From: Bolinopsis microptera
Taxonomy: Eukaryota > Ctenophora > Tentaculata > Lobata > Bolinopsidae
Length of the DNA: 64,000 nucleotides
Direction of reading: 5' to 3'
Assembly: GCF_026151205.1 (NCBI RefSeq)
Contig: NC_087072.1
Location: 2,995,375-3,059,374, forward strand
In this document: positions 1 through 11,192 of the stretch, one piece after another
Position numbering within the stretch: the stretch's first letter is position 1
Layout of the letters: every line of letters begins with the position of its first letter
The notes under the pieces: generated by a model
Seen by the model: the letters and a program-made list of their open reading frames with translations, nothing else
Database searches by the model: none
What the model was told of the DNA's origin: nothing
Program-made: the position numbers and the translations under genes

Positions 1-257
1 TACATAACACAACATAATGGCAGTTGGGGACTTAGTATCCGCGTAAGGCTTCGGTATTTAGATTATCTGTTGTAGACCATAATGTGGACCCGTACTACAG
101 TTGACACTTACCAACTTATAGACCTAACATCTATTAATAGTTCCCAAATATCCATGTTTGCCTGTTGTTTATCTCGGGAATGCAGCATGGCTCCTAAGTG
201 GTGTGCATTTTACGGATATTTCTTGGCAAAATATCTCTAATCTCCTCTCTCTCCCAG

Positions 258-3200
258 ATCTACAATCTGATGATGTACGGGAAGTACTGGCAGTTTACCA
301 GAAGTGATGACTATCTGAACCTCCTGGAGCAGGAGAAACTGGGCAAGTCGCCAATATTCAAGCACATCACCAGCCCCAAGGATGGGAAAAGGAAGAATGC
401 GATCAACGAGAACGCGCATAATAGCCGCAACCGGAAATTTTTCAGCTTCTTCGGGATAAGAAAACGTGAGTACATGGTTACAGTTACTATGGTTATCAAC
501 CTCTTAGTGATTTGAATTTTATTTGCTATCGGAATTTAGGATCGGTATTTGGATTTACACCTGTTATCATTAAAAGGAATTACTCAAATGATTTGACCAT
601 AATCGCACCGCCTCGAGACCTTTCCAGTGCAATGATTTAACGAAATTAGTAATTTTTGTGATTGCAGTGCCCTGCAGAGCCATGCAGAGTGGCTCCTAAA
701 ATAATGCTCGACTTATTAATCAGATCATCATTAATTGTGGAGCTTCCCCATTCCATAATACTTTAGTGCTAGGGTACTACTGCTACTTGACAGTTTATCA
801 TGAAATGCCATTTTATTCCGACACGTAGACCCGGCAGCCCTACTACCGAGCTTACAACATAGTATTAAGATCATCTCTATGGATACAACTTCAAAACATG
901 ATTATGAAAGAACTGATTTAAATATCTTAGTAAATACTCGTACATATCTGTTAAAGTAGACTCAACTCTATGATGAGCGTTAGCTGACGTGGAGTATAAG
1001 ATTGACATGTCAGTAATATTTATCTTTAATCTTGAGTCCCCAACCCTATTATATAGTTCACCTCAAATAACACTATTCCAACCCCAGGTGAAGAAACAGA
1101 AGTGATCCAGAGTAACAAACACAACAACCACATAAACAACAACAACAACAGCAACAACAACAACAACAAGACCCATCACCATAACAACAACCACCATAAC
1201 AACAACCATCACCACCACCACCCGGTTACCAAGCACCAGGTGTTGTTGGAGATGCCCAACTGTACCCTGAGGAGAGCTTACTACAACGGTCAGGAGAGTG
1301 TTAAGTCTTGTGTGGAGCGAGCCCTCGTTAACACTGGTTAGTAGTGTTACTCATGTTAGGGAGGCAATGTGTATTGTCAGGAGATATTATCCCTGAAATG
1401 ATTTAGTGTGAAAATGTGAAGAAAAAAGTGTCTTCCTGCTGGACATCAACATTCGATTGAGATTAACTTGGTTCATTATTAAATATGGTTAGTAGACAAG
1501 GACTAATGTATGTTGCTATTTTAACTCTTAAAACCCCAGGAGTGAATCTGAATTGTTACCACATCTGCATGAAGAAGACGGGAGAAGTTATCGACATTCA
1601 GCGACCTGTTAACCAGTTCTCCAACATGACTCTCAGTTTCCTGAACACTCCTACTTTTCAGTAAGTACCTGATCTTTTGCCAGGAGTTACTCCTTTGCTA
1701 TTACACATCAGCTCTACTCAGAAGAATTATTCATATCTGTCCGAAATTAGGTCATCGTGTTCATGTTGGTGATAATACGATATCAAATTTGCTGAGACTT
1801 AACAAATGTTATAACTAAAGGAGAATTGATGCCATGATGATTATGATATTTTTCTTGGAGATGGATGTAGTCTAGATAAGTCATTTTTCCACCTTTGTTC
1901 TACCAATGTTCAAGTTGAAGCCGTGAATCATCAAGTAGACAGAGGACAATAACTCGATTGAGCACTCCATTTCAAGAATATCCAAACTGCACTATTTGTG
2001 ATTTTGACACACTGTCTTTCCACTCCTAAGTTTCTATTTAAAACACAAGTGTAACTTGTAAACTTGGAGTGTACTAATTCTAGTGTCCAGCTCTGGATTA
2101 GTTTGGAAGAGTATTTGAACTCTGAGCTGTTGATGTAATGTCGAGACTAAATGTACTGTATAAGGACTGGATTTGAGGTAAAAGCATGATCTAGCTCTGA
2201 GGTTTATGTTACAGTGGTCATGTTTTACAAGAATCAGTGTTGCTATGGTTTCAGCTGCGCAGTTAGTGCGGAGTCGACATCTCGGTGGCTCCGCCAGTCT
2301 ATCTGTCCTTTAGGTCACGCTTGCAAATATCAGTTAGGAAGTTAGGAATTATCTCATTATGGTAGAGGCGCTAACATTAAATCCGCGGACTATCACTTAC
2401 GTCTGCGTGCCGAATACACTATTTTAAACTATTACCGAACATACTATTACACTGTTCATACTTAACAGGGCAGGGGTTATACTTCTCCACTCAAAAACTT
2501 TAAAGCTCTTAAAGTTCCGATCAGAGTTTTGAACTGTAAGTTTAAAATGTTGCAAGCGATTAACTGTGACTTTGTTTCAGGATCTCAATGTCTAACAACA
2601 AGAAGTTCAAGTTCTGCACGTCCCACGGGAAGACTTTGAAAGACATTTGTAAGAGCGTACTCAGTGAAAACAGCATCGATCTTAGATCTATCATCTTATT
2701 TGAGGTAAACACAATTATTTGTGCATCTAGGGTAAAAATAAAACTGGCAGTTGATTGATTATTCTTCAGTCATAATTTATCTCCCCCCAACGGCCACCAC
2801 CACATTTACGAAACCCCCCCCCCCCCCCCCCATCTCTCTGCTCTGACCCCCCCCCCCCCCTCCATCTCTCTGCTCTGACCCCCCCTCCATCTCTCTGCTC
2901 TGACCCCCCCCCTCTATCTCTCTGCTCTGACCCCCCTCCATCTCTCTGCTCTGACCCCCCTCCATCTCTCTGCTCTGACCCCCCCCCCATCTCTCTGCTC
3001 TGACCCCCCCTCCATCTCTCTGCTCTGACCCCCCCCCTCCATCTCTCTGCTCTGACCCCCCTCCATCTCTCTGCTCTGACCCCCCTCCATCTCTCTGCTC
3101 TGACCCCCCCATCTCTCTGCTCTGACCCCCCCCATCTCTCTGCTCTGACCCCCCATCTCTCTGCTCTGGCCCCCCACCTCTCTGCTCTGACCCCCCCTCC

Positions 3201-4490
3201 CATCTCTCTGCTCTGATTCCCCCCCCCCCCCCCCTGCCTCGCAAACTCACCCCTCCCCCCTTACAGCGAGACAGCAGAAGTTACGTCAGACTTGACACTC
3301 AGAGCATCCTGGTAGCCAACAAGAACCTAGAAGTGAGGGATATCTCCCAGAGATCTACTTCTGTTCCCAGATTGGGCATGAGGAAGGTACCCAGCAAGAG
3401 CAATGTCAGGCGCAGGTATGTCTCCTTATGCTTAGCTTGAATTTTGTGAAGATTTAGAATTAAGATGGTCCTAGAATCTTCTTTAATTTCATGATTTAAG
3501 TTGAGACCAGGAATTGCAGATCCGCTTTTTGTGGGTGAAGATTGTAACAATATCTTGTTACAGCGTGGAAGTAAAAAACCCTCGTTGCAGTGTGACGGTA
3601 GGCTGCAGTGGAAGTCTGGAGAGTAACCTGGATCTGCTGAGCAGTGTTATGGAGAGCTCAGACGATGACGCCACCGACTTTAACGCTAACGGTGGTCAGC
3701 TCGTCAGATCTCAATCTGAACTAGGTAATTCAGTGATACATTAATTTGTTTTAAACTTGTAGTTACTGGATTATGTAAATGTTTTATAAGTTTCGTGAAG
3801 AAAAACAGAGGTATGAATAAAGTATTTCACTGACAACTTAACAAAACCAACTAATTCTGCCATCCGTACTTTCATCAGAGAATATTTTGAAAACCCCATA
3901 TAATTGTTCAGGACAATCACCAAATTACTTATATATATTTTAATAATAACGGCTGAGTATCTAAAGTTTGTATAAATTAACGGCTGTTTTATTTCAGAGT
4001 TTTTCGAGTTGCTGAACAGAGTCCAGTGTGACAGACTTGACAATCAGCGCTGCTCTCATCCTACTGTATTGAAGAACTTGTCCCTGGGAAGACGCAACGA
4101 CTCAGTCAAGGTTTCATTAGACCTTATTTAGTGTTCTTCTACCAGCCTGCTAATAACCTTCTCGTAATGATCAAACCTTTCAAATAATATCACCAGCTTT
4201 CATTTGAATATGCATGTTACATGCACTGGCTGTTTCCAATATTTAACTTATATAAAACTTACACTTACTTTCCTCAGACCTCAAAGAAGGGATTTCCGAG
4301 CCGTAAAACCAGCAAGACAGACTCTCCCTCGCCCAGCAACGTGACTCCCCCACCTAGCTGTCCGGAGCAAGTGTCGCCTCAGAACCCGGATATCCGGAGT
4401 CCCTCCGAACCCTCACTCTCAACCAAACATTCCGTTTCCAGTCATAGTCCTGGAAGGGGTGACTCCGAGGAAGATATTGATTACTGCTGA
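258..4490 (+). CDS. RGS12/14: RGS12/RGS14-like regulator of G-protein signalling, 3' part (8 exons)
   Basis: Exons read as 258–465, 1088–1336, 1540–1660, 2581–2704, 3267–3415, 3564–3724, 3998–4110 and 4278–4490, with matching phases and GT–AG borders; stop TGA at 4488. The first exon holds the end of an RGS domain (YGKYWQFTRSDDY) and a basic linker. An Asn/His-rich run comes next, then two Raf-like Ras-binding segments (from about 1255 to 1660 and 2581 to 3340), then a GoLoco motif in exon 3998–4110 (FFELLNRVQ followed by LDNQR, the Asp-Gln-Arg triad that contacts Galpha). The last exon is a Ser/Pro-rich tail. This RGS–RBD–RBD–GoLoco order is that of RGS12/RGS14/loco: a GTPase-activating protein and nucleotide-exchange inhibitor for Galpha-i/o that also binds Ras/Rap. 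The 5' exons lie left of the window; bases 1–257 are intron with nothing else seen. Confidence 0.9.
1103..1223 (+). repeat. Asn/His low-complexity coding tract
   Basis: AAC/CAC/CAT triplet-rich stretch inside the second RGS12/14 exon. It encodes runs of Asn and His (such as NNNNN and HHHHH) between the RGS and first Ras-binding segments. The frame stays open on both sides, so it is translated linker rather than intron. Confidence 0.8.
2811..3236. repeat. Minisatellite, 22–27 bp unit, about 16 copies
   Basis: Pyrimidine-rich tandem units with the core ATCTCTCTGCTCTGA separated by C runs of varying length. It fills most of the RGS intron between exons 2581–2704 and 3267–3415. The array ends about 30 bp before the 3' splice site and may serve as an extended polypyrimidine tract. 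Long minus-strand reading frames across it are repeat artefacts. Confidence 0.9.
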
Positions 4491-5534
4491 ACTACTCTCG
4501 TCATCACGTGATATCTCGTCTTATACTGTGTGTGTCGTCACGCTGAAAATCACGCGTTACTTATGTGACGTCACGCTGAAAATCCCGCGTTACTTATGTG
4601 ACGTCACGCTGAAAATAATGCGATTATTGTCGCAGATTCAGGATAACGTATTGATCACGTAAAAGCGAATCCATAGAGACCAGACAATATTATTTTGTAC
4701 AGAGGAAGATATCACAAGTAATGCGATACGTCTTATCAAACTGTTAGTGATCGCAAGGGTTCGTGACGGTATCATTCATGTCACTACTTGTGACCTCAGT
4801 ACGTGTAGTATCTATAAAACTTTAGGATCAGGACATCTTCATTCCAAGTTCCGATGATCTTTGACAGTGAGCTTACAGTTACTCATTTTGGTCGACTAGA
4901 AGAAAATGCGTCAGCGTTTCTTTGTAACGCAGACAAGCGTTAGTTAAGTAAACTTTACAACCATTTCTGTTGTGATAATTGCTTTGTGGAAACTCTTGAA
5001 CAATTTAATTAGCTAACCTCTGTTAATTGAGCGGCTAATTAATTAGAAGTTGAACTAATTAAAATAATTAGTCTTTAATTAATTCGATATTTGTGTTTAA
5101 CAAGAGACTCGTTCCCTCTTAAATTTAACGTATTTGTTTATAATTATATCAACTGAATATAGTTTGTTGAATTTCAAGGTAAATGCCGCCTGGCCAGTAT
5201 AATTATTAATTTTAAATAAAGAAGAATAAAAAAGAAATTCGATACTTATCACTTTATCAATCATACTTTTTCCCGACATCATGATAAATTTGTACAATAA
5301 AATGTATAGCTTGTACGATCGTTTTTATCATGAAAAAACTCAAGGATGTAAAAAATGTCTAGTAAATTATTTAAAATTTGTTAAAAACAGTAAATTATTT
5401 TCAGCCTTTTCATTTACTTCATGTCGCTTATTTGTATTCTTATTCAGTGTAATGTTAAATATTTCATTCAAGTATTTGACTTTCATGGATAACTGAATAA
5501 ATTGTTTTCATCATTTCTTTGATTATAACAATCT
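4491..5534. other. RGS12/14 3' flank, no gene seen
   Basis: Likely 3' UTR, then AT-rich spacer. At 4539–4620 a roughly 36-bp unit is repeated about two and a half times, and each junction carries the palindrome TGACGTCA (a CRE/ATF core). AATAAA-type sequences occur near 5215. Open frames here are short and without recognisable domains. Confidence 0.5.
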
Positions 5535-5686
5535 AATTGTAGTTTCTGAATTATATTAAAGTTTTGTTAAGATCATGAAGAAAAACAACGGTATGACGGA
5601 ATAAAATACAATCATATTTCTGACTAAAGTATTTCACCGTCAACTGAAAACCAAACCAACTAATTCTGCCACCCGTACTTTGTTAA
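5535..5686 (+). repeat. Duplicated piece of RGS12/14 intron 6
   Basis: Clearly similar to 3755–3882 in the same orientation. Both contain the shared words GAAGAAAAACA, AAAGTATTTCAC and CCAACTAATTCTGCCA followed by CCGTACTTT. The copy has a roughly 25-bp internal insertion. It ends inside the esterase 3' end, and the matching continuation of the RGS segment reappears at about 9708. Confidence 0.75.
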
Positions 5687-7585
5687 ACTGAGGTGGGCTA
5701 AGTAGTGGCAAACCAGTTGTTGTGGCTCAGTCTCCGTTATCTTAGAGATCTGTGGGCTTCTCTCGAATTCCATGGATGTAGCAGGGAAGGGATTCCATCC
5801 ATGTTCCACATACCTGCTCCATGCCAAGTTCTTCAACATACTATGCAGGTGCGCTGCAAACTGATGCTCGGTCGGAGTCAGTGGTTTTATTATAGTTTTG
5901 TAAAGTCCAAATAGGAACCATGCATCATACCCGTGACTTGCTCTCAAACCTTCAGAGTGATGTGTAATGTACAGTCTGTATACTTCATGGTTCCGGCTGA
6001 GGGACATGGCTCCGACTACTTCGTTAGTGGGACATGTAGCCCGCATATCAGTGATAAGAAGACTGTAGGCATCTTTAGCCATTTTCCCAGGATAGAACTG
6101 CTTGTACACCATGTTGGGTATATCATTTCTGTGTGTAAGCTTTAGTAAGTTGGCTGTCATATGTATATGAGCGTCGTGGTGAGTCGGGAAATCCTTGACA
6201 GTTAGCCAATTTTCTTCGGCGGTATTGGACACTATAATTTTAATAGGTGACTTCGGAGCGAATGTAGCATCTTTCAGGTTTCTTGGCGATACTGTAACTA
6301 CTACAGGATCAATCATGATGTACCCAAAAGCTTCACCTTTAACACCATGAATCATTGGGAAACTGAAATAAGCAGACCCTTGAGCACCTTGTTTGGGAGT
6401 GTTAAACCTATTAGCATCTAGGTGCATCAAGCAGTGTTTCCGTGCCGCAGGGCTGGGCTGATTACACCCCAGGTAGTTGGAAACATAGTCTCGCTGAAAG
6501 AGGTCCCCTACAACGTGCGAGGCTCTCATCTCAGGTGCCGGACTCATGGAGACAGCTGCATGGAACTTGTTGTTGGCCATAGGAGAGCAAGTAAGGGCCA
6601 GAACGGAGGTGCCTCCCGCGCTCGTCCCAGCAATGGTGACGGAGTTCGGATCTCCTCCAAAGGCAGCTATGTTCTCTTGTACCCAATCCAGAGCTGCGAC
6701 CATATCTCTGATACCATTGTTAGCGTACACTCCTGCACGCTCATCCCACAACTCACTTACAGAGCTGAACCCCAGGAACCCAAGTCGGTAATTAATGTTG
6801 ACTGTTACAGCGTCTACTTGGTGGGTGGTCTCCGAGTCAAAAGAGTACCCTGGCATATTCCCAGAGCCTGACATAAGAGCTCCACCGTGAATCCAAACAA
6901 TAACGGGTCGGGAGCCTTGTAGGTCGGGAGATCGTACGTGCAAGAAGAGACAATCCTCAGTTCCGTTACCATGACCATCCACACAGGACATGTAGGTGTC
7001 ATCAGTTGCCATCACCTTGGTGGACTTAGGGACTGTGTGCCGCTGTGGCGGTCTAAATCTTAGGTTCCCTGTTGGAGCTTTCCCGTAGCGTATCTTGTGG
7101 AACTCGTGTATTTGCGTTGTTCCATCTTCCAACGTTACTGTCCTGCCTTGGATAATGCCAGCAGTGTTCGTCACAACCTGAGGAGCTTCTTGTTGGGCAT
7201 CACATAATTTACAAGTTGCAGGACATTCGTAGTTAGCAACAGGGTTGTGGAGGCAATGTCCATGAGCCAGGAAGTTAGTACACCCTACTACACTGGGCTT
7301 GTCCTGACACTCACAGAACCCACAGGTCGCCTTGCAGTTGTTAGGCATGGTGAGGTCAGTGAGACATTGTCCATGACGTTTGAACCCAACACAAGCATCC
7401 TTCTGCAAGGCATCCGTACACGTGCATATCCCACAAGTTAGCGGACAAACGTTTCTGAAATTTGCATCATTACAAAGTCCCTGGGTACCCTTCAAAGGAC
7501 AAGAGACGTGTAAATCCTGACACACGTGACCTTGGGCTGAAGCTATGAGAACAAATATGATCGTTAAGAATACCAACATGTTCAA
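5660..7585 (-). CDS. Secreted type-B carboxylesterase with three N-terminal ShKT domains
   Basis: One uninterrupted 641-codon frame. Residues 1–19 are a signal peptide. Three six-cysteine ShKT modules follow: Cys22–54, Cys56–91 and Cys93–128. The alpha/beta-hydrolase esterase domain runs from about residue 140 to the end. Visible landmarks are the oxyanion loop HGGAL (233–237), nucleophile elbow GTSAGG with Ser322 (usual consensus GESAGG), acidic residue in TAEEN (Glu457/458), and His551 in ASHGYD, so the triad looks intact. The family hydrolyses ester bonds; substrate is unknown. ShKT modules are common on secreted enzymes of cnidarians and other invertebrates and probably mediate binding. 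The gene is intronless next to intron-rich genes. A TATAAAA sits about 30 bp upstream of the ATG. Confidence 0.88.
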   Translation of the reverse strand: MNMLVFLTIIFVLIASAQGHVCQDLHVSCPLKGTQGLCNDANFRNVCPLTCGICTCTDALQKDACVGFKRHGQCLTDLTMPNNCKATCGFCECQDKPSVVGCTNFLAHGHCLHNPVANYECPATCKLCDAQQEAPQVVTNTAGIIQGRTVTLEDGTTQIHEFHKIRYGKAPTGNLRFRPPQRHTVPKSTKVMATDDTYMSCVDGHGNGTEDCLFLHVRSPDLQGSRPVIVWIHGGALMSGSGNMPGYSFDSETTHQVDAVTVNINYRLGFLGFSSVSELWDERAGVYANNGIRDMVAALDWVQENIAAFGGDPNSVTIAGTSAGGTSVLALTCSPMANNKFHAAVSMSPAPEMRASHVVGDLFQRDYVSNYLGCNQPSPAARKHCLMHLDANRFNTPKQGAQGSAYFSFPMIHGVKGEAFGYIMIDPVVVTVSPRNLKDATFAPKSPIKIIVSNTAEENWLTVKDFPTHHDAHIHMTANLLKLTHRNDIPNMVYKQFYPGKMAKDAYSLLITDMRATCPTNEVVGAMSLSRNHEVYRLYITHHSEGLRASHGYDAWFLFGLYKTIIKPLTPTEHQFAAHLHSMLKNLAWSRYVEHGWNPFPATSMEFERSPQISKITETEPQQLVCHYLAHLSLTKYGWQN

Positions 7586-7614
7586 ATAATAATGGGTCTG
7601 TAGATGATTTTCAA

Positions 7615-7621
7615 TTTTATA
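7615..7621 (-). promoter_or_regulatory. TATA box candidate for the ShKT-esterase
   Basis: On the minus strand this reads TATAAAA, 30 bp before the ATG at 7585. If used, the 5' UTR would be only a few bases long, so it may be chance in AT-rich DNA. Confidence 0.35.
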
Positions 7622-8780
7622 GTTTTTATGTCGCCAGGTGTTTCGTATGCCATGCTGGGTAGGTTAGTGGCAATCAAATGGGATAGAGTAAAAGTTGTAT
7701 TGTTCCTCCATTTCCAACAAAAGATTTGAGAAATAGAGTAAAAAGAAGTACGGTTAACAGTTAATGTGAGGTAGTATCTCCTGTTAGGTCTCCGTCAGGT
7801 GTGAAGGAATGTGAAATGATTCGTTTATCTTAATCTCTCTGATCGTGAACTAAAAAGTAATTGGTTTAACAGTTCAGGTCTGTTGGTTCCCTAAAGATGC
7901 TCTGCAGGGTGGTGGTCATTGCTCTTTGTTTAATAGTTTGAGTCCGTAACTTTTCCTTCACCAGATGCTACTATATTGTTCGACAGTTTTGTTCAACATT
8001 TTAAGGAGAAGGCACTAATAATATAATATAAAGCCCCTTTCCCTTCGTATTTTTTTGAAATGAGCGAATGAAAAATGGGTCACAATCTCGCCATTATTGA
8101 TTCCAGAAAGTATTATTATACGTTATAACAGCAATGCATTAAATTCCGTAATTAGTGCATACTGGATATAAAGTGAAACCTACACCATACAACTTTGACC
8201 TTGGGACAGACGTTCGTCGTGTGAATCTCGTTTAAAAAAATATATACAATGTATAATTATGGGTGCGGTGGTCGGTCGTGCATGGAATGAATGTGTTGGT
8301 AAAATTTAAGTGCAAGTAGTAGTACATAGTACTATAATAATAATATATAGTATTATATTAGATGTCAATCCAAATTACTGTTAACATTCTAGCATAATTG
8401 CAACTTTGCAGTTTTCAGGAATCATATCTTATATTCGAGATTAGGGTATGGCTATGAGGTAGGATCACAGACGCAAACACAACTACAGTATACAATGGCA
8501 CGTTTGCCTCACCGCATGATAACGGGCCATTTACTTAGGACAACGTCCGCCAAAATATCAAATTTTCATACCACCCCCTCCCTTGTTATATATAATACGT
8601 TGTATGACCCGCCGTATCATTGCAGGACCTAGTGAAACGACCGTGGGTGTCACAACGTGATACAACTCCTCCCCCTGTCCGGATGTGTCCGAATTTTCAA
8701 AACCACCCCCTCCCCCGGACGTCAGGATTTCCAGCTACTTTTAAAAGTACAATTAAAACCAACTAGTTTCATTGAATAAT
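7622..8780. other. Upstream flank of the esterase, no gene seen
   Basis: AT-rich spacer with no supported coding region. From about 8510 on it contains pieces (such as AACCACCCCCTCCC, twice) that recur around 9230, so the right part probably belongs to the neighbouring repeat complex. Confidence 0.4.
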
Positions 8781-9365
8781 TAGTTCACATAGCCATGTGT
8801 TGTAGCGCGATGCACTACTGGGTCGCGCGCGCATCAAATAATGCTTCTCGCAACCACAGATCTGAGATCGGCGAGATGCGAAGGATTGACATCGTGAATC
8901 AAAGCCATGTGTATACGCGTACTGCGTGACGCGCTTGTTTCGCGCGCTACTGCAAGCGAGAGGGAGCTCTGGTTAGAGCAAAGTAATTAGTGTCAAAGAG
9001 TTGAAATTAATGGAAATTTTTTGTTAATTCTGCCAAAATTTCCTTGTAGGTTTATAACCTACCAGGACGCGCGCCAAGTTGCGAGAAGCATTATTGGATG
9101 CGCGCGCGCGACCCAGTAGTGCATCGCGCTACAAGACTCGTCGACGGTCCTGTATAGTGTATATGTAATAAAATATATGGAACAGATATTTTACGAGTAT
9201 CACCCGTTAAAAATTTCCGGACGTCCGGATTTTCAGAAACCACCCCTCCTTTTGACGGATGTTACTCGTCTAAATTTCGTCGAAGTAGCGCGCGCCGCTT
9301 TCTTCTCGATGGCACGTGCTACGAAGTAGCGCGCGCCGGGCCAAATCATTAACAATGGTCAACCC
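8781..9365. repeat. CpG-rich fold-back repeat, copy 1
   Basis: Two arms of about 54 bp, 8801–8854 and 9078–9133, are inverted copies containing GCGCGCGC and TAGCGCGATGCACTACTG. Further pieces at 8905–8985 and 9250–9365 occur in reverse complement at 53130–53345. The CGCG density contrasts sharply with the AT-rich surroundings. The structure suggests a non-autonomous fold-back or MITE-like family; no transposase was seen. Confidence 0.7.
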
Positions 9366-9707
9366 TCCCTCTGTCAAACGTCCTAAGTTAAATTTAATTG
9401 GAGGACTTTGCCGCTTCGACATGGAATTGAAGGGTTGACATCGTCAATCAAGTCCTAAGTGCTAAGTAGATGGCCACGTTATCCAGATTGGTAGTCTCTT
9501 TGCTCTTGCTCTGTTCCCTTTGCTAGAAGCTCGAAAAAAGCGCCGCGCATTGTATTGGGATAGGCGCGCCTGGTAAGAATAAAATAACACGCGGTGAGGC
9601 ACACTACGACTTCTACTTCTAGTTCTATACACTATAAGTATACAGGGTGTGTAGTGTGTACGATGTTTATTCTTACCGCCAGTGTTGGGCCGCACCAATA
9701 AAGATAA

Positions 9708-9865
9708 TCCCACTCTACCGTACTGAAGAAGACGCGACTCAATGACTCAGCTCAGACAAGGTTTCATTATACCTTATTTAGCGTTTTTCTACCTAACCAG
9801 CCTGTTAATATCCTTGACGAGATGAGCAAACCTTTAAAATCATATTACTGCAGGTTTAACTTGAT
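9708..9865 (+). repeat. Duplicated piece of RGS12/14 exon 7 end and intron 7
   Basis: Similar to 4053–4205 in the same orientation. It shares TACTGAAGAA, GACTCAG, AAGGTTTCATTA-ACCTTATTTAG and the CAGCCTG and AGCAAACCTTT-type blocks. This is the continuation of the duplication whose left half lies at 5535–5686. The GoLoco-coding part between the two halves is absent. Confidence 0.7.
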
Positions 9866-10620
9866 ATAAATTTTCACATATTACGTAATCAGCCGAGGGG
9901 GGTTTCCAAATGATTACGCTAGCGTAGGAAGCCCACAGCAGAAAGCTTTTAACAAAACCAAAAACGAAAAGTTGTATTTTCAAAAATTTGTCCCATTTTC
10001 AAATATGAAATTTTCTGAACAAAAATTTGACAGATTGGATGACATTTTTTCCCAGAAACCAATTAGTCAGTATGAAACCAAATTGGGGTACTGGAAGTTA
10101 AAATCCCGAATCACGAATAAAATTGTAAAATCATATAATTGTCCCAATCTGTCCTATTTTCAGTTTCTGAAGATGAAATTTCCAGGAACGAAATTTTACA
10201 GTTTTGACTGAATTTCTCACCCATAACCAATTAGTAAGTCAACCATAGGTGGCATATGACACTATTGAGGTGCTGGAAGTTTGATTTCGGTCGTTGGACG
10301 CCCACAGCAGAAAGCTTAAAACAAAACGAAAAATTTTCCAATTTTTGTCCCATTTTCAAATTTATGGTATTTTCTGAACACAAATAGAATTTTGCCCAGT
10401 GACCAATTAGTCAGTTGACTGAGAATGGTATGAGACCAAATCGAGGTACTGGAAGTCTAAATCCCGAAGAGAATGGTAAAATCGCATTATTGCTTAAGTC
10501 TAACCTAGGGAAAATCAATGTCATTATTACTATGGATGCAAGGACTGTCTGGAATTCTGCGAAGAAAAAGCTGGCACCGTCCGATCAGGTGAGCATACAT
10601 GATATAGTAATTCTGTAATT
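9866..10620. repeat. Diverged tandem duplication, unit about 370 bp
   Basis: The segment starting CCCACAGCAGAAAGCTT near 9930 is repeated from about 10300, with a similar order of words (GTCCCATTTTCAAAT, TTTTCTGAACA, CCAATTAGTCAGT). No coding function is recognisable; short open frames are poor in complexity. Confidence 0.6.
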
Positions 10621-10639
10621 CTAGTTAGCAAACCTAACC

Positions 10640-10985
10640 AGCCGAAACTGACCCCCCCACCATTGACCATCCGACAATTGACCCCCGACAATATAATTTA
10701 ATACAATTAACCCTAACCCTAACCCGATCAATTGACCCCTGTGTAATTACATGAGTGGTCAATTGTCGGGGGGTCAATTGTTGTACTGAACCCTAGATTT
10801 CGCGACAATTGACCCCAGTGTAATAACATAGGGGTCAATTGTCGCGTCGGGGGGTTAATTGTCGGGGGGTCAATTGTCGGGGGTCAATTGTCGGGGGGTC
10901 AATTGTCGGTGGTCAATTGTCGGGGGGTCAATTGTCGGGGGTCAATTGTCGGGGGGTCAATTGTCGGGGGTCAATTGTCGCGGTA
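10640..10985. repeat. CAATTGTCGGGGG tandem array with inverted copies and CCCTAA repeats
   Basis: Units of 12–14 bp (TCAATTGTCGGGGGG) are repeated about ten times at 10840–10980. Inverted versions (CGACAATTGACCCC) precede them at 10670–10830. Three CCCTAA-type units at about 10698–10716 look like a tiny interstitial telomere-like tract. The array ends about 200 bp downstream of the POLR3A stop codon. Confidence 0.75.
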
Positions 10986-11192
10986 CCCCAAAACTATAGT
11001 ATAAAACAGCACTTCGACTTAAGGGTTGGATCCCTGTACCTGTCCCTCTCTTTTTGCAGAAATACTTAAAGTAACGTACAAATTGATTACAATTGTTTCG
11101 TAAAACTAAAAGATTAAAAAGATAATAAATTAAATGCACTCAATTACATAAAAAGTTAAAATAGACCCCGGCTACAATTGTAAAAAGTGAAT

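Noticed and set aside
2766-3250. Gly/Arg-rich minus-strand ORFs
   Set aside because: Minisatellite in an RGS intron; splice borders and frame of the RGS gene are clear on the + strand.
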